DNA of 64,000 nt from positions 16,181-80,180 of the forward strand of contig NZ_QKVM01000027.1 of NCBI RefSeq assembly GCF_003231305.1, read 5' to 3'. The translations under genes were made by a program, and so were the position numbers. The stretch's first letter is position 1; every line of letters starts with the position of its first letter. Of this stretch, positions 34,181-44,314 are shown in pieces. Under the pieces are notes generated by a model, which did no database searches, had not been told where the DNA came from, and worked only from the letters and a program-made list of their open reading frames with translations. The DNA comes from Pseudomonas sichuanensis. GTDB taxonomy: Bacteria > Pseudomonadota > Gammaproteobacteria > Pseudomonadales > Pseudomonadaceae.

Positions 34181-37100
34181 ACCTTTCCCGCCTGTTCATC
34201 CTGCGGCCGGTCGCCACCACGCTGAGCATGCTGGCCATCGTCCTGGCCGGCCTGATTGCCTACAAGATGCTGCCGGTGGCGGCCTTGCCCCAGGTCGACT
34301 ACCCGACCATCCGGGTCATGACCCTGTACCCCGGCGCCAGCCCGCAGGTGATGACCAGCGCCGTCACCGCACCGCTGGAACGCCAGTTCGGGCAGATGCC
34401 GGGCCTGGAGCAGATGGCCTCGACCAGCTCCGGTGGCGCTTCGGTGCTCACGCTGCGCTTCAACCTCGACATGAACATGGACGTTGCCGAGCAACAGGTG
34501 CAGGCCGCGATCAACGCCGCCAGCAACCTGTTGCCCAGCGACCTGCCGGCACCGCCGGTGTACAACAAGGTCAACCCGGCCGACACCCCGGTGCTGACCC
34601 TGGCGATTTCGTCGAAAACCATGCCGTTGCCCAAGCTCAACGACCTGGTCGACACCCGCGTGGCGCAGAAGATCGCCCAGATCAGCGGCGTGGGCATGGT
34701 CAGCATCGCCGGCGGCCAGCGCCAGGCCGTACGGATCAAGGTCAACGTCGATGCCCTGGCCGCCAACGGCCTGAACCTGGATGACGTGCGCACCTTGATC
34801 GGTGCGTCCAACGTCAACCAGCCCAAGGGCAACTTCGACGGCCCCACCCGGGTGTCGATGCTCGACGCCAACGACCAACTGCGCTCGCCCGAGGAATACG
34901 CCAACCTCATCCTCAAGTACGCCAACGGTGCGCCGCTGCGGCTCAAGGACGTCGCCGAGATCGTCGATGGCGCCGAAAACGAACGCCTGGCCGCCTGGGC
35001 CAACCAGAACGAGGCGGTGCTGCTGAATATCCAGCGCCAGCCCGGTGCCAATGTCATCGAAGTGGTCGACCGGATCAAGGAGCTGCTGCCGTCGATCACC
35101 GACAACCTGCCCGCCGGCCTCGACGTCATGGTCCTCACCGATCGCACCCAGACCATCCGCGCCGCCGTGCGCGACGTGCAGCACGAGCTGCTGTTCGCCA
35201 TCGCCCTGGTGGTGATGGTCACGTTCCTGTTCCTGCGCCGGGTCAGCGCCACGATCATTCCGTCCATCGCCGTGCCGCTGTCGCTGATCGGCACCTTCGG
35301 GGTGATGTACCTGGCCGGGTTCTCGGTCAACAACCTCACGCTGATGGCCCTGACCATCGCCACCGGCTTCGTGGTGGACGACGCCATCGTCATGCTGGAG
35401 AACATCTCCCGGCACATCGAAGAGGGCGAGACACCCTTCCAGGCGGCGCTCAAGGGCGCCAAGCAGATCGGCTTCACCCTGATCTCGCTGACGTTTTCCT
35501 TGATCGCGGTATTGATCCCGTTGTTGTTCATGGCCGATGTGGTCGGGCGTTTGTTCCGCGAGTTCGCCATCACCCTGGCGGTGGCGATCCTGATTTCCCT
35601 GGTGGTATCGCTGACCCTGACGCCGATGATGTGCGCGCGCCTGCTCAAGCGCGAGCCCAAGGAAGAAGAGCAGGGCCGCTTCTACCGTGCCAGCGGCGCC
35701 TGGATCGACTGGCTGATCAAACACTACGGCAGCGCCCTGACCTGGGTGCTCAAGCACCAGCCGCTGACGCTGCTGGTGGCGGTGGCCACCCTGGCGCTGA
35801 CCGTGATGCTGTACTTGGTGGTGCCCAAAGGCTTCTTCCCGGCCCAGGACACCGGTGTGATCCAGGGCATCTCCGAAGCTCCGCAGTCCACCTCGTTTGC
35901 CGCCATGAGCGAGCGCCAGCAGGCGCTGGCCGGGGTGATCCTCAAGGACCCGGCGGTGCAGAGCCTGTCCTCGTACATCGGCGTGGACGGCGACAACGCC
36001 ACCCTCAACAGCGGCCGTCTGCTGATCAACCTCAAGCCCCACGGCGAGCGCGACGTCACCGCCAGCCAGGTGATCAACCGCCTGCAGCCACAGCTCGACC
36101 GGCTGGTGGGGATCCGCCTGTTCATGCAGCCGGTGCAGGATTTGAGCATCGAGGACCGGGTCAGCCGCACCCAATACCAGTTCAGCCTCAGTTCGCCCGA
36201 CGCCGAGCTGCTCGCGCAGTGGAGCGGCAAGCTGGTGCAGGCCCTGCAGCAGCGCCCCGAATTGCAGGATGTGGCCAGTGACCTGCAGGACAAGGGCCTG
36301 CAGGTGTACCTGGTGATCGACCGTGACATGGCCAGCCGCCTGGGCATCAGCGTGTCGCAGATCACCAACGCCTTGTATGACGCCTTCGGCCAGCGGCAGA
36401 TCTCGACCATCTACACCCAGGCCAGCCAGTACCGCGTGGTGCTGCAGTCGCAAACCGCTGCCAGCCTTGGCCCGCAGGCCTTGGAGTCGATCCACGTCAA
36501 GGCCAGCGACGGCGGCCAGGTGCGCCTGTCGGCGCTGGCGCGCATCGAGCAGCGCCAGGCCCAGTTGGCCATCTCGCACATCGGCCAGTTCCCGGCGGTG
36601 ATGATGTCGTTCAACCTCGGCCATGGCGCGTCCCTGGGCGAGGCGGTGCAGGTGATCGAACAGGTGCAACAGGAGATCGGCATGCCGATTGGCGTGCAGA
36701 CCCGCTTCCAGGGTGCCGCCGAGGCGTTCCAGGCTTCGTTGTCGAGCACCTTGCTGTTGGTCCTGGCCGCGGTGGTGACCATGTACATCGTGCTGGGGGT
36801 GCTCTATGAGAGCTATATCCACCCGGTGACCATCCTCTCCACGCTGCCCTCGGCGGCAGTGGGCGCCTTGCTGGCATTGCTGCTCAGCGGCAATGACCTG
36901 GGGATGATCGCGATCATCGGCATCATCCTGTTGATCGGCATCGTCAAGAAGAACGCGATCATGATGATCGACTTCGCCCTGGAAGCCGAGCGCCACCAGG
37001 GCATGAGCCCGCGCGATGCGATCTACCAGGCGGCGCTGCTGCGTTTCCGGCCGATCCTGATGACCACCCTGGCCGCGCTGTTCGGCGCCGTGCCATTGAT

Positions 37101-37275
37101 GCTCGCCACCGGTTCCGGTGCCGAACTGCGCCAGCCGCTGGGCCTGGTGATGGTCGGCGGGCTGCTGGTGAGCCAGGTGCTGACCCTGTTCACCACCCCG
37201 GTGATCTACCTGTACTTCGACCGCCTGGCCCGCCGTTGGCGCCCAGCGGCTGACGCACAGCAGGCCGACGCATGA
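34177..37275 (+). CDS. muxB: RND multidrug efflux pump subunit
   Basis: 1032 residues, the usual length for a hydrophobe/amphiphile RND pump. It starts MNLSRLFILRPVATTLSMLA, has twelve membrane helices and keeps the proton-relay aspartates in GFVVDDAIVMLENISRHIEE. MuxB and MuxC are homologous and form a mixed trimer in this family (as MdtB and MdtC do). The start codon overlaps the muxA stop. Confidence 0.93.
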   Translation: MNLSRLFILRPVATTLSMLAIVLAGLIAYKMLPVAALPQVDYPTIRVMTLYPGASPQVMTSAVTAPLERQFGQMPGLEQMASTSSGGASVLTLRFNLDMNMDVAEQQVQAAINAASNLLPSDLPAPPVYNKVNPADTPVLTLAISSKTMPLPKLNDLVDTRVAQKIAQISGVGMVSIAGGQRQAVRIKVNVDALAANGLNLDDVRTLIGASNVNQPKGNFDGPTRVSMLDANDQLRSPEEYANLILKYANGAPLRLKDVAEIVDGAENERLAAWANQNEAVLLNIQRQPGANVIEVVDRIKELLPSITDNLPAGLDVMVLTDRTQTIRAAVRDVQHELLFAIALVVMVTFLFLRRVSATIIPSIAVPLSLIGTFGVMYLAGFSVNNLTLMALTIATGFVVDDAIVMLENISRHIEEGETPFQAALKGAKQIGFTLISLTFSLIAVLIPLLFMADVVGRLFREFAITLAVAILISLVVSLTLTPMMCARLLKREPKEEEQGRFYRASGAWIDWLIKHYGSALTWVLKHQPLTLLVAVATLALTVMLYLVVPKGFFPAQDTGVIQGISEAPQSTSFAAMSERQQALAGVILKDPAVQSLSSYIGVDGDNATLNSGRLLINLKPHGERDVTASQVINRLQPQLDRLVGIRLFMQPVQDLSIEDRVSRTQYQFSLSSPDAELLAQWSGKLVQALQQRPELQDVASDLQDKGLQVYLVIDRDMASRLGISVSQITNALYDAFGQRQISTIYTQASQYRVVLQSQTAASLGPQALESIHVKASDGGQVRLSALARIEQRQAQLAISHIGQFPAVMMSFNLGHGASLGEAVQVIEQVQQEIGMPIGVQTRFQGAAEAFQASLSSTLLLVLAAVVTMYIVLGVLYESYIHPVTILSTLPSAAVGALLALLLSGNDLGMIAIIGIILLIGIVKKNAIMMIDFALEAERHQGMSPRDAIYQAALLRFRPILMTTLAALFGAVPLMLATGSGAELRQPLGLVMVGGLLVSQVLTLFTTPVIYLYFDRLARRWRPAADAQQADA

Positions 37276-40200
37276 ACCTGTCCGGTCCTTTCATCCGCCG
37301 GCCAGTGGCGACCATGCTGCTGAGCCTGGCGATCATGCTGCTGGGTGGGGTGAGCTTCGGCCTGTTGCCGGTTTCGCCGCTGCCGCAGATGGACTTCCCG
37401 GTGATCGTGGTCCAGGCCAGCCTGCCCGGCGCCAGCCCCGAGGTCATGGCGTCCACCGTGGCCACGCCGCTGGAGCGCAAGCTCGGTGCGATTGCCGGTG
37501 TCACCACCCTGACCAGCAGTTCCAACCAGGGCTCGACCCGGGTGATCATCGGCTTCGACCTGGGCCGTGACATCGACGGTGCCGCGCGTGAGGTGCAGGC
37601 GGCGATCAACGCCACCCGCAACCTGTTGCCCAGTGGCATGCGCAGCATGCCCACGTACAAGAAGATCAACCCGTCGCAAGCGCCGATCATGGTGCTGTCG
37701 CTGACCTCCTCAGTGCTGTCCAAGGGGCAGTTGTACGACCTGGCCGACACCATCCTGTCCCAGAGCCTGTCCCAGGTCAGCGGGGTAGGGGAGGTGCAGA
37801 TCGGCGGCAGTTCGCTGCCCGCCGTGCGCATCGAGCTGGAGCCACAGCTGCTCAACCAGTACAACCTGGCCCTGGACGATGTGCGCACCGCCGTGGCCAA
37901 CGCCAACCAGCGCCGGCCCATGGGTTTTGTCGAGGACAAGGAACGCAACTGGCAGGTGCGCGCCAACGATCAGTTGGAGAAAGCCGAAGACTACAAGCCG
38001 ATCGTGATTCGCCAGCAGAACGGCGCGATCCTGCGCCTGTCCGACGTGGCCAAGGTCACCGATGGCGTGGAGAACCGCTACAACAGCGGCTTCTTCAACG
38101 ATGAGAGCGCGGTGCTGCTGGTGGTCAACCGCCAGTCCGGCGCCAACATCATCCAGACCGTCGAGCAGATCAAGGCCGAGCTGCCGGCCCTGCAGTCGCT
38201 GCTGCCGGCCAGCGTCAAGCTGGACGTGGCCATGGACCGCTCGCCGGTGATCAAGGCCACCCTCAAGGAGGCCGAGCACACCCTGCTGATCGCCGTGGCG
38301 CTGGTGATACTGGTGGTGTACCTGTTCCTCGGCAACTTCCGCGCCTCGCTGATTCCAAGCCTGGCCGTGCCGGTGTCGCTGGTGGGCACCTTTGCGGTGA
38401 TGTACCTGTGCGGCTTCTCGCTGAACAACCTGTCGCTGATGGCGCTGATCCTGGCCACCGGCCTGGTGGTGGACGATGCCATCGTGGTGCTGGAGAACAT
38501 CTCCCGGCATATCGAGAACGGTGAGAACCCCATGCGCGCCGCCTACAAGGGTGCGCAGGAGGTCGGGTTCACCCTGCTGTCGATGAACGTCTCGCTGGTG
38601 GCGGTGTTCGTGTCGATCCTGTTCATGGGCGGCATCGTGCGCGGCCTGTTCAAGGAGTTCTCGATCACCCTGGCGGCGGCGATCATCGTCTCGTTGGTGG
38701 TGTCGCTGACGCTTACGCCGATGCTCTGTTCGCGCTGGTTGAAGGTGCATGGCCCGCAGCAGCAGACCCGCTTGCAGCGCTTCAGCGACCGCATCCACCA
38801 GCGCATGGTCGCCGGTTACGATCGCAGCCTGGGCTGGGCGCTGCGCCACAAACGCCTGACGCTGTTCAGCCTGCTGGCCACCATCGGTCTCAACGTCGCC
38901 CTGTATGTGGTGGTGCCCAAGACGCTGATGCCACAGCAGGACACCGGCCAGCTGCAGGGTTTCGTCCGTGGCGACGATGGCCTGTCGTTCAGCGTGATGC
39001 AGCCGAAGATGGAGATCTACCGCCGGGCGCTGCTCAAGGACCCGGCCGTGGAGAGCGTCGCCGGCTTCATCGGCGGCAACAGCGGCACCAACAACGCCTT
39101 CATACTGGTGCGGCTCAAGCCCATCACCCAGCGCAAGGAAAATGCGCAAAAGGTCATCGAACGCCTGCGCAAGGAAATGCCCAAGGTGCCCGGCGGCCGG
39201 TTGTTCCTGATGGCCGACCAGGACTTGCAACTGGGCGGTGGTGGCCGCGACCAGAGTACTTCGCAGTACCTCTACACCCTGCAGAGCGGTGACCTGGCCG
39301 CCTTGCGCGAGTGGTTCCCGAAGGTGGCCGCCGAGCTGCGCAAGCTGCCCGAACTGACCGCCATCGATGCCCGCGACGGCGCCGGCACCCAGCAGGTGAC
39401 CCTGGTGGTGGACCGTGACCAGGCCAAGCGCCTGGGCATCGACATGAGCATGGTCACCTCGGTGCTCAACAACGCCTACAGCCAGCGGCAGATCTCGACC
39501 ATCTACGACAGCCTCAACCAGTATCAGGTGGTGCTGGAGATCAACCCCAAGTACGCCTGGGACCCGAGCACCCTGGAGCAGGTGCAGGTGATCACCGCCG
39601 ACGGTGCCCGTGTGCCGCTGTCCAGCTTTGCCCGTTACGAGAACAGCTTGGCCAACGACCGCGTCAGCCACGAAGGCCAGTTCGCCTCCGAAGACATCTC
39701 GTTCGACGTGGCCGAAGGCTACAGCACCGACCAGGCCCTGGCTGCGCTGGAACGTGCGGTGGCCAGGCTGGGTTTGCCGGAATCGGTGATCGCCAAGCTG
39801 GGTGGTACTGCCAATGCCTTCACCAAGACCACCGAAGGCCAGCCGCTGATGATCCTCGGCGCCCTGGTGCTGGTGTACCTGGTGCTGGGCATTCTCTACG
39901 AGAGCTACATCCACCCGCTGACCATTCTGTCCACGCTGCCTTCGGCCGGCGTCGGCGGATTGCTCGCGCTGTACCTGACCGGCGGCGAATTCAGCCTGAT
40001 CTCGCTGCTGGGGTTGTTCCTGCTGATCGGCGTGGTGAAGAAGAACGCCATCCTGATGATCGACCTGGCCCTGCAGCTGGAGCGCAACGACGGCCTGTCG
40101 CCCGAAGAGTCGATCCGCCGCGCCTGCCTGCTGCGCCTGCGGCCGATCCTGATGACCACCCTGGCCGCCATCCTCGGCGCACTGCCGCTGTTGCTCAGCC

Positions 40201-40382
40201 AGGCCGAAGGCGCCGAAATGCGCCAGCCGCTGGGCCTGACCATCATCGGCGGCCTGGTCTTCAGCCAGATGCTCACCCTGTACACGACGCCTGTGGTCTA
40301 CCTCTATCTCGACCGCCTGCGCCACCGTTTCAACCGTTGGCGCGGCGTGCGCACCGACGCTGCCCTGGATACCCCGCTATGA
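37272..40382 (+). CDS. muxC: RND multidrug efflux pump subunit
   Basis: 1036 residues. It begins MNLSGPFIRRPVATMLLSLA and has the proton-relay block GLVVDDAIVVLENISRHIEN and the C-terminal helix block GVVKKNAILMIDLALQLERN. It is the second, non-identical pump subunit. In P. aeruginosa MuxABC-OpmB exports novobiocin, aztreonam and macrolides; the same cannot be assumed in detail here. The start overlaps the muxB stop by 4 bases. Confidence 0.93.
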   Translation: MNLSGPFIRRPVATMLLSLAIMLLGGVSFGLLPVSPLPQMDFPVIVVQASLPGASPEVMASTVATPLERKLGAIAGVTTLTSSSNQGSTRVIIGFDLGRDIDGAAREVQAAINATRNLLPSGMRSMPTYKKINPSQAPIMVLSLTSSVLSKGQLYDLADTILSQSLSQVSGVGEVQIGGSSLPAVRIELEPQLLNQYNLALDDVRTAVANANQRRPMGFVEDKERNWQVRANDQLEKAEDYKPIVIRQQNGAILRLSDVAKVTDGVENRYNSGFFNDESAVLLVVNRQSGANIIQTVEQIKAELPALQSLLPASVKLDVAMDRSPVIKATLKEAEHTLLIAVALVILVVYLFLGNFRASLIPSLAVPVSLVGTFAVMYLCGFSLNNLSLMALILATGLVVDDAIVVLENISRHIENGENPMRAAYKGAQEVGFTLLSMNVSLVAVFVSILFMGGIVRGLFKEFSITLAAAIIVSLVVSLTLTPMLCSRWLKVHGPQQQTRLQRFSDRIHQRMVAGYDRSLGWALRHKRLTLFSLLATIGLNVALYVVVPKTLMPQQDTGQLQGFVRGDDGLSFSVMQPKMEIYRRALLKDPAVESVAGFIGGNSGTNNAFILVRLKPITQRKENAQKVIERLRKEMPKVPGGRLFLMADQDLQLGGGGRDQSTSQYLYTLQSGDLAALREWFPKVAAELRKLPELTAIDARDGAGTQQVTLVVDRDQAKRLGIDMSMVTSVLNNAYSQRQISTIYDSLNQYQVVLEINPKYAWDPSTLEQVQVITADGARVPLSSFARYENSLANDRVSHEGQFASEDISFDVAEGYSTDQALAALERAVARLGLPESVIAKLGGTANAFTKTTEGQPLMILGALVLVYLVLGILYESYIHPLTILSTLPSAGVGGLLALYLTGGEFSLISLLGLFLLIGVVKKNAILMIDLALQLERNDGLSPEESIRRACLLRLRPILMTTLAAILGALPLLLSQAEGAEMRQPLGLTIIGGLVFSQMLTLYTTPVVYLYLDRLRHRFNRWRGVRTDAALDTPL

Positions 40383-41869
40383 ACTTTGCCCATACCCGCC
40401 TGCACCGTGCCCTCATGCGCCTGACCCAGGGGCGCGGCTCGCGCCTGGTTGGCGCCGGGCTGTGCGTGGCGATGCTCAGCGCCTGTACCCTGAGCCCCGA
40501 CTACCACCGTCCAGCGTTGAGCACCCCGGCGCAGTTCAAGCAGGCCGAAGGCTGGACCCAGGCCAAACCGTCCGACGCCATCGCCCGCGGCGCCTGGTGG
40601 GAGATCTACGGCGACGCGCAGCTCAATACGCTGGTCGAGGAGCTCAACCGCAGCAACCAGACCGTTGCGCAATCCGCGGCCCAATACCGCCAGGCCCAGG
40701 CCCTGGTGCGCAGCAGCCGCGCCTCGCTGTTCCCCTCGCTGGACCTGTCCGTTGGCAAGACCCGGTCGGCCCAGGGCACCGGCAGCTCCAGCTCCAGCCT
40801 GTCGAACAACAGCAGCGGTATCCGCGACACCTACAACGCCCAGCTTGGCGTCAGCTGGGAGATCGACCTATGGGGCAAGTTGCGCGAAACCCTGAATGCC
40901 AATGAAGCCAGCGCCCAGGCCAGCCTCGCCGACCTGGCCGCGATCCGCCTCAGCCAGCAGTCGGAGCTGGTGCAGAACTACCTGCAACTGCGGGTGATCG
41001 ATGCGCAGAAACGCCTGCTCGAAGCTACCGTCGCCGCTTATGAGCGTTCATTGAAAATGAACGAAAACCAGTACCGCGCCGGCGTGGCCGGGCCGGACGC
41101 CGTGGCCCAGGCCCGCACCCAGCTCAAGAGCACCCAGGCCGACCTGATCGACCTGGCCTGGCAGCGGGCGCAGTACGAGAACGCCATCGCGGTGCTGATG
41201 GGCAAGGCGCCGGCCGACTTTGCCCTGGCCGCGACCGAGGCGATTCCGGCGTTGCCGGATATTCCGGTGGCGCTGCCGTCGCAGTTGCTGGAGCGTCGCC
41301 CGGATATCGCCTCGGCCGAGCGCAAGGTCATGGCTGCCAACTCGAACATCGGAGTGTCCCGCGCGGCCTACTTCCCCGACCTGTCGCTGAGCATGAGCGG
41401 CGGGTATTCCAGCAGCAGCTTCAACAACTGGATCGAGTTGCCCAACCGCTACTGGTCCGTGGGGCCGCAGTTGGCATTGACACTGTTTGATGCCGGCAAG
41501 CGCAGCGCCGAAGTGGACCGCACCGTGGCTGTGTACGACCAGACCGTGGCCCAGTACCGGCAGACCGTGCTGGATGGGTTCAAGGAGGTCGAGAATTACC
41601 TGGTGCAGCTCAAGGTGTACGGCGACGAGGCCGTGGTGCGCCAGGAAGCACTGGATGCGGCGCGCGAGTCGTTGCGCCTGACCGAGAACCAGTACAAGGC
41701 CGGGTTGATCGGCTACCTGGATGTGGTGAGCGTGCAGACTACGGCGCTGAGCAATGAGCGCAGTGTGCTGACGCTGCTGCAGGGGCGGTTGTTGGCGAGT
41801 GTGCAGTTGATTGCGGCATTGGGTGGCGGTTGGGACGAGCAGCAGGCGCTGGCGGACCAAGGGGACTGA
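40379..41869 (+). CDS. opmB: Outer-membrane efflux channel lipoprotein (OprM/NodT family)
   Basis: 496 residues from the ATG at 40379, overlapping the muxC stop. The lipobox is AMLSACTLSP with Cys36 as lipidation site. Two OEP repeats follow (WWEIYGDAQLNTLVEELNRS, then ERRPDIASAERKVMAANSNI), the pattern of TolC-like channels in the OprM group. It completes the tripartite pump encoded by the operon. No terminator is seen; the composite repeat follows 55 bases later. Confidence 0.9.
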   Translation: MNFAHTRLHRALMRLTQGRGSRLVGAGLCVAMLSACTLSPDYHRPALSTPAQFKQAEGWTQAKPSDAIARGAWWEIYGDAQLNTLVEELNRSNQTVAQSAAQYRQAQALVRSSRASLFPSLDLSVGKTRSAQGTGSSSSSLSNNSSGIRDTYNAQLGVSWEIDLWGKLRETLNANEASAQASLADLAAIRLSQQSELVQNYLQLRVIDAQKRLLEATVAAYERSLKMNENQYRAGVAGPDAVAQARTQLKSTQADLIDLAWQRAQYENAIAVLMGKAPADFALAATEAIPALPDIPVALPSQLLERRPDIASAERKVMAANSNIGVSRAAYFPDLSLSMSGGYSSSSFNNWIELPNRYWSVGPQLALTLFDAGKRSAEVDRTVAVYDQTVAQYRQTVLDGFKEVENYLVQLKVYGDEAVVRQEALDAARESLRLTENQYKAGLIGYLDVVSVQTTALSNERSVLTLLQGRLLASVQLIAALGGGWDEQQALADQGD

Positions 41870-41924
41870 GTTGATCGCAGTAAAGGGACTGCTTCCTGGT
41901 GCATGACGGGCGAGCGGCAGCGAC

Positions 41925-42220
41925 TTCGAGATCGAGCGCCGCCCACGCGGCGCATCGCTGGCAAGCCAGCTCCCACATCTGTTTCGGGCCAGTCACTCCT
42001 GCAAGCTCATCACTGTACGCCTTGTTGGCCCGACTCGATTTTTAGGTGCGCACTGATGACGCTGCGCCAGACTCAAGACATGCGCCAAGGCGCGCAGCGG
42101 TACCTTCACAGGAATAATTGGCCCGAAACAGATGTGGGAGCTGGCTTGCCAGCGATGCGCCGCGCGGGCGGCGCTCGATCTCATAGGCGCCAAACCTCTA
42201 AAGGTGAACACCTCGCAGCC
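41925..42220. repeat. Composite palindromic repeat element, copy B
   Basis: This lies in the 538-bp gap 41870-42407, which has no supported gene. It has the same architecture as copy A: GATCGAGCGCCGCCCAC outer block, REP arms, central core and the mirrored end. The core at 42070-42113 matches copy A with a single change over 44 bases. The REP arms are of the GCTGGCAAGCCAGC type instead of the GCGGGTAAACCCGC type. The rest of the gap (42221-42407) is the upstream region of the binding-protein gene, with a small CTGC/GCAG hairpin near 42320. Confidence 0.75.
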
Positions 42221-42407
42221 CCCCCAGACCCACCAAATGCAGAAACCCCCGCCAATCCAAATGAGTGCGTGGCGATCTGCCATTTCTGGTGCACACTGTA
42301 TCGGGCCCGTTTGACTTACTGCTAATGCAGTTTGGGCACTTTGACCAGGTCGGAGCATGGAGCGCCCAGGCCATATCTGTCAGGTACGCAGGAGCGAGAG
42401 GGTCGCA

Positions 42408-43214
42408 ATGAGCGCACAACGTCGGTATCGGTCGGTGTTATGGCTCGCCTTGGCCTTGCTGCCAACCTTCACCCTTGCCGATGAGCCGTGCCGGCAACTG
42501 ACCGCCACCGGCAACCCGGAATACCCACCTTACCTCTGGCGCGATCCAAGCAACCCCCAGCAACTGATCGGTGCCAATGCCGACCTGCTCAAGCACGTGG
42601 CCAACGAGCTCGGGCTGGCGGTGCAGATCCTCTACACCGGCCCCTGGTCGCGGGCCCAGGAAGAGCTGAACACCGGGCGCATCGACCTGATGGCCGGCTA
42701 CTTTCATACCCAGGCCCGGGAGCAGTGGGTCGATTTCGTCAGCCCGCCGTTCCTGTTCAACTCCAGTGTGGTCTGGGTTCGCAAGGGCGAAGGCTTTGCC
42801 TATAGCGACTGGTCCGACCTGAAGGGCCGGCGCGGTGGAACCTTGGTCAACAACAGCCATGGTCAGGCCTTTGACGACTATGCCCGCGCGCAACTCAGCC
42901 TCGAGGCGGTGCCCAGCGCCACCCAGGCCTTCGAGAAGCTGCTGCGCAAACGCAATGACTACGTGATTTTCGAACGCTATCCGGGCCTTGCCCTGGCCCG
43001 TACGCTGGGCAAGGAACAGCAACTGGAGGTACTGGAGCCGCCGATCTCCAGCGAAGGGCTGTACCTGGCGCTGTCGCGCAAGTCCTCCTGCAACACGCCC
43101 GAACTGCGTGAGCAACTGGCGCTCAAGCTCAAGTCGCTGGCCGCAGGGCCGCTTCCAGAGCAACTGATGACGCAGAACCTGGAACGCTGGAAACGTCAGC
43201 AAACCGGGGAGTGA
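42408..43214 (+). CDS. Periplasmic solute-binding protein, family 3
   Basis: 268 residues from the ATG at 42408. A signal peptide ends near LADE. The mature part (GNPEYPPYLWRDPSNPQQLI, then ELNTGRIDLMAGYFHTQARE and DFVSPPFLFNSSVVWVRKGE) is a PBPb-type domain. No transporter genes accompany it; stand-alone proteins of this kind are common in pseudomonads and may serve amino-acid sensing or uptake with shared permeases. The ligand is unknown. Confidence 0.75.
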   Translation: MSAQRRYRSVLWLALALLPTFTLADEPCRQLTATGNPEYPPYLWRDPSNPQQLIGANADLLKHVANELGLAVQILYTGPWSRAQEELNTGRIDLMAGYFHTQAREQWVDFVSPPFLFNSSVVWVRKGEGFAYSDWSDLKGRRGGTLVNNSHGQAFDDYARAQLSLEAVPSATQAFEKLLRKRNDYVIFERYPGLALARTLGKEQQLEVLEPPISSEGLYLALSRKSSCNTPELREQLALKLKSLAAGPLPEQLMTQNLERWKRQQTGE

Positions 43215-43338
43215 AGCAGCGCTTTGGTCATGAGCAGGGCTGGCGCCTGCCACCTTTCATCTAAAGCGTGGCTGGCGGTCGCCTATGCTGTTTCAGCGAC
43301 ATCCAAGTCCCTCGATCACCCAGCGAAGAGGCAAACCC

Positions 43339-44022
43339 ATGAGTACCAGGCCTACAGTCGTTCTCGTCCACGGTTTCTGGGGCGGCGCCGCCCATTGGGG
43401 CAGGGTGATCGTCGAACTGTCACGCAGAGGGATCAGTGACTTGAGGGCCGTGGAGCTGCCGTTGACTTCCCTGGCCGATGACGCTGAGCGCACGCGCAAG
43501 ATGGTCGCGCAGGTGCAGGGGCCGGTACTGCTGGTGGGGCATTCCTACGGCGGCGCGGTCATCACCGAGGCGGGTAACGCGGCGAACGTGATGGGGTTGG
43601 TCTACATCGCTGCCTTCGCACCCGATGCCGGGGAGAGCCCCGGCGGCCTGACGCAACAGCACCTGCCGGTGGCGGCGCCGAACCTTGAGCCGGACAGCGA
43701 CGGCTACCTGTGGATCAAGGCCGACAAGTTCCACGAGAGCTTCTGCCAGGACCTGTCGACTGACGATGCACTGGTGATGGCGGTGACGCAGAAGGCGCCG
43801 CTGGCCAGTACCTTTGGCGACAACATCAGCAACCCGGCGTGGCGGCACAAGCCCTCGTGGTACCAGATCTCCAGTCAGGACCACATGATTGCACCGGCCA
43901 ACCAGCAGATGATGTCGGCGCGGCTGAAGGCGCGCAAGGTCATCACCCTGGACGCCAGCCATGCCTCGCTGGCGTCCCACCCGCGGGAGGTTGCGGCACT
44001 GATCGAGGAAGCACTCGGTTAG
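43339..44022 (+). CDS. Alpha/beta-fold hydrolase
   Basis: 227 residues from the ATG at 43339 (GAAGAGGC upstream). The oxyanion strand is TVVLVHGFWGGAAHWG, the nucleophile elbow GHSYGG (serine near 87) and the catalytic histidine is in DASHASLASHP near the C-terminus. No signal peptide is present. The closest families are esterase or haloperoxidase-like proteins; the substrate is unknown. Confidence 0.8.
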   Translation: MSTRPTVVLVHGFWGGAAHWGRVIVELSRRGISDLRAVELPLTSLADDAERTRKMVAQVQGPVLLVGHSYGGAVITEAGNAANVMGLVYIAAFAPDAGESPGGLTQQHLPVAAPNLEPDSDGYLWIKADKFHESFCQDLSTDDALVMAVTQKAPLASTFGDNISNPAWRHKPSWYQISSQDHMIAPANQQMMSARLKARKVITLDASHASLASHPREVAALIEEALG

Positions 44023-44026
44023 CCGT

Positions 44027-44314
44027 TCAGCTCTTGCACTTGGCCAGCACCACCTGGCAGGTCTTCGGCGCACCGCCCGAGCGGCCGGCATAGCGCATGC
44101 AGCTGTCCAGCGACTTGCGGCTGGCCGTGGCCAGGGTCGGGCCGAACGCCAGGCCGCCTTCGCCGCTGCTGGGCATGGCCTTGGCGTAACAGTTGGAGCC
44201 CTGGGCGGCGTAGCGGGTACTGGCATGTTTGCTCGAGCAGCCGGCTGTGAGCGCCAGGCTCAGGGCGAGCAGGGGGAGGGCGAGCAAGGGTATGTGCCCG
44301 GACCGGGTGGCCAT
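44027..44314 (-). CDS. Small lipoprotein of unknown function
   Basis: 95 residues with a lipobox (LALSLALTAGCSS, Cys26). Four further cysteines lie in the mature part (SNCYAKA, DSCMRYA, KTCQVVL, AKCKS), enough for two disulfides. I do not recognise the family. It is convergent with the hydrolase gene, with 4 bases between the stop codons. Confidence 0.65.
   Translation of the reverse strand: MATRSGHIPLLALPLLALSLALTAGCSSKHASTRYAAQGSNCYAKAMPSSGEGGLAFGPTLATASRKSLDSCMRYAGRSGGAPKTCQVVLAKCKS

Noticed and set aside
33913..36996. Very long antisense open frame (1027 residues) opposite muxA and muxB
   Set aside because: High-GC shadow frame with His/Gln/Asp-rich composition; the plus-strand genes are full-length and strongly conserved.
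37710..40325. Long antisense open frame opposite muxC
   Set aside because: Same reason: shadow of a conserved RND gene.
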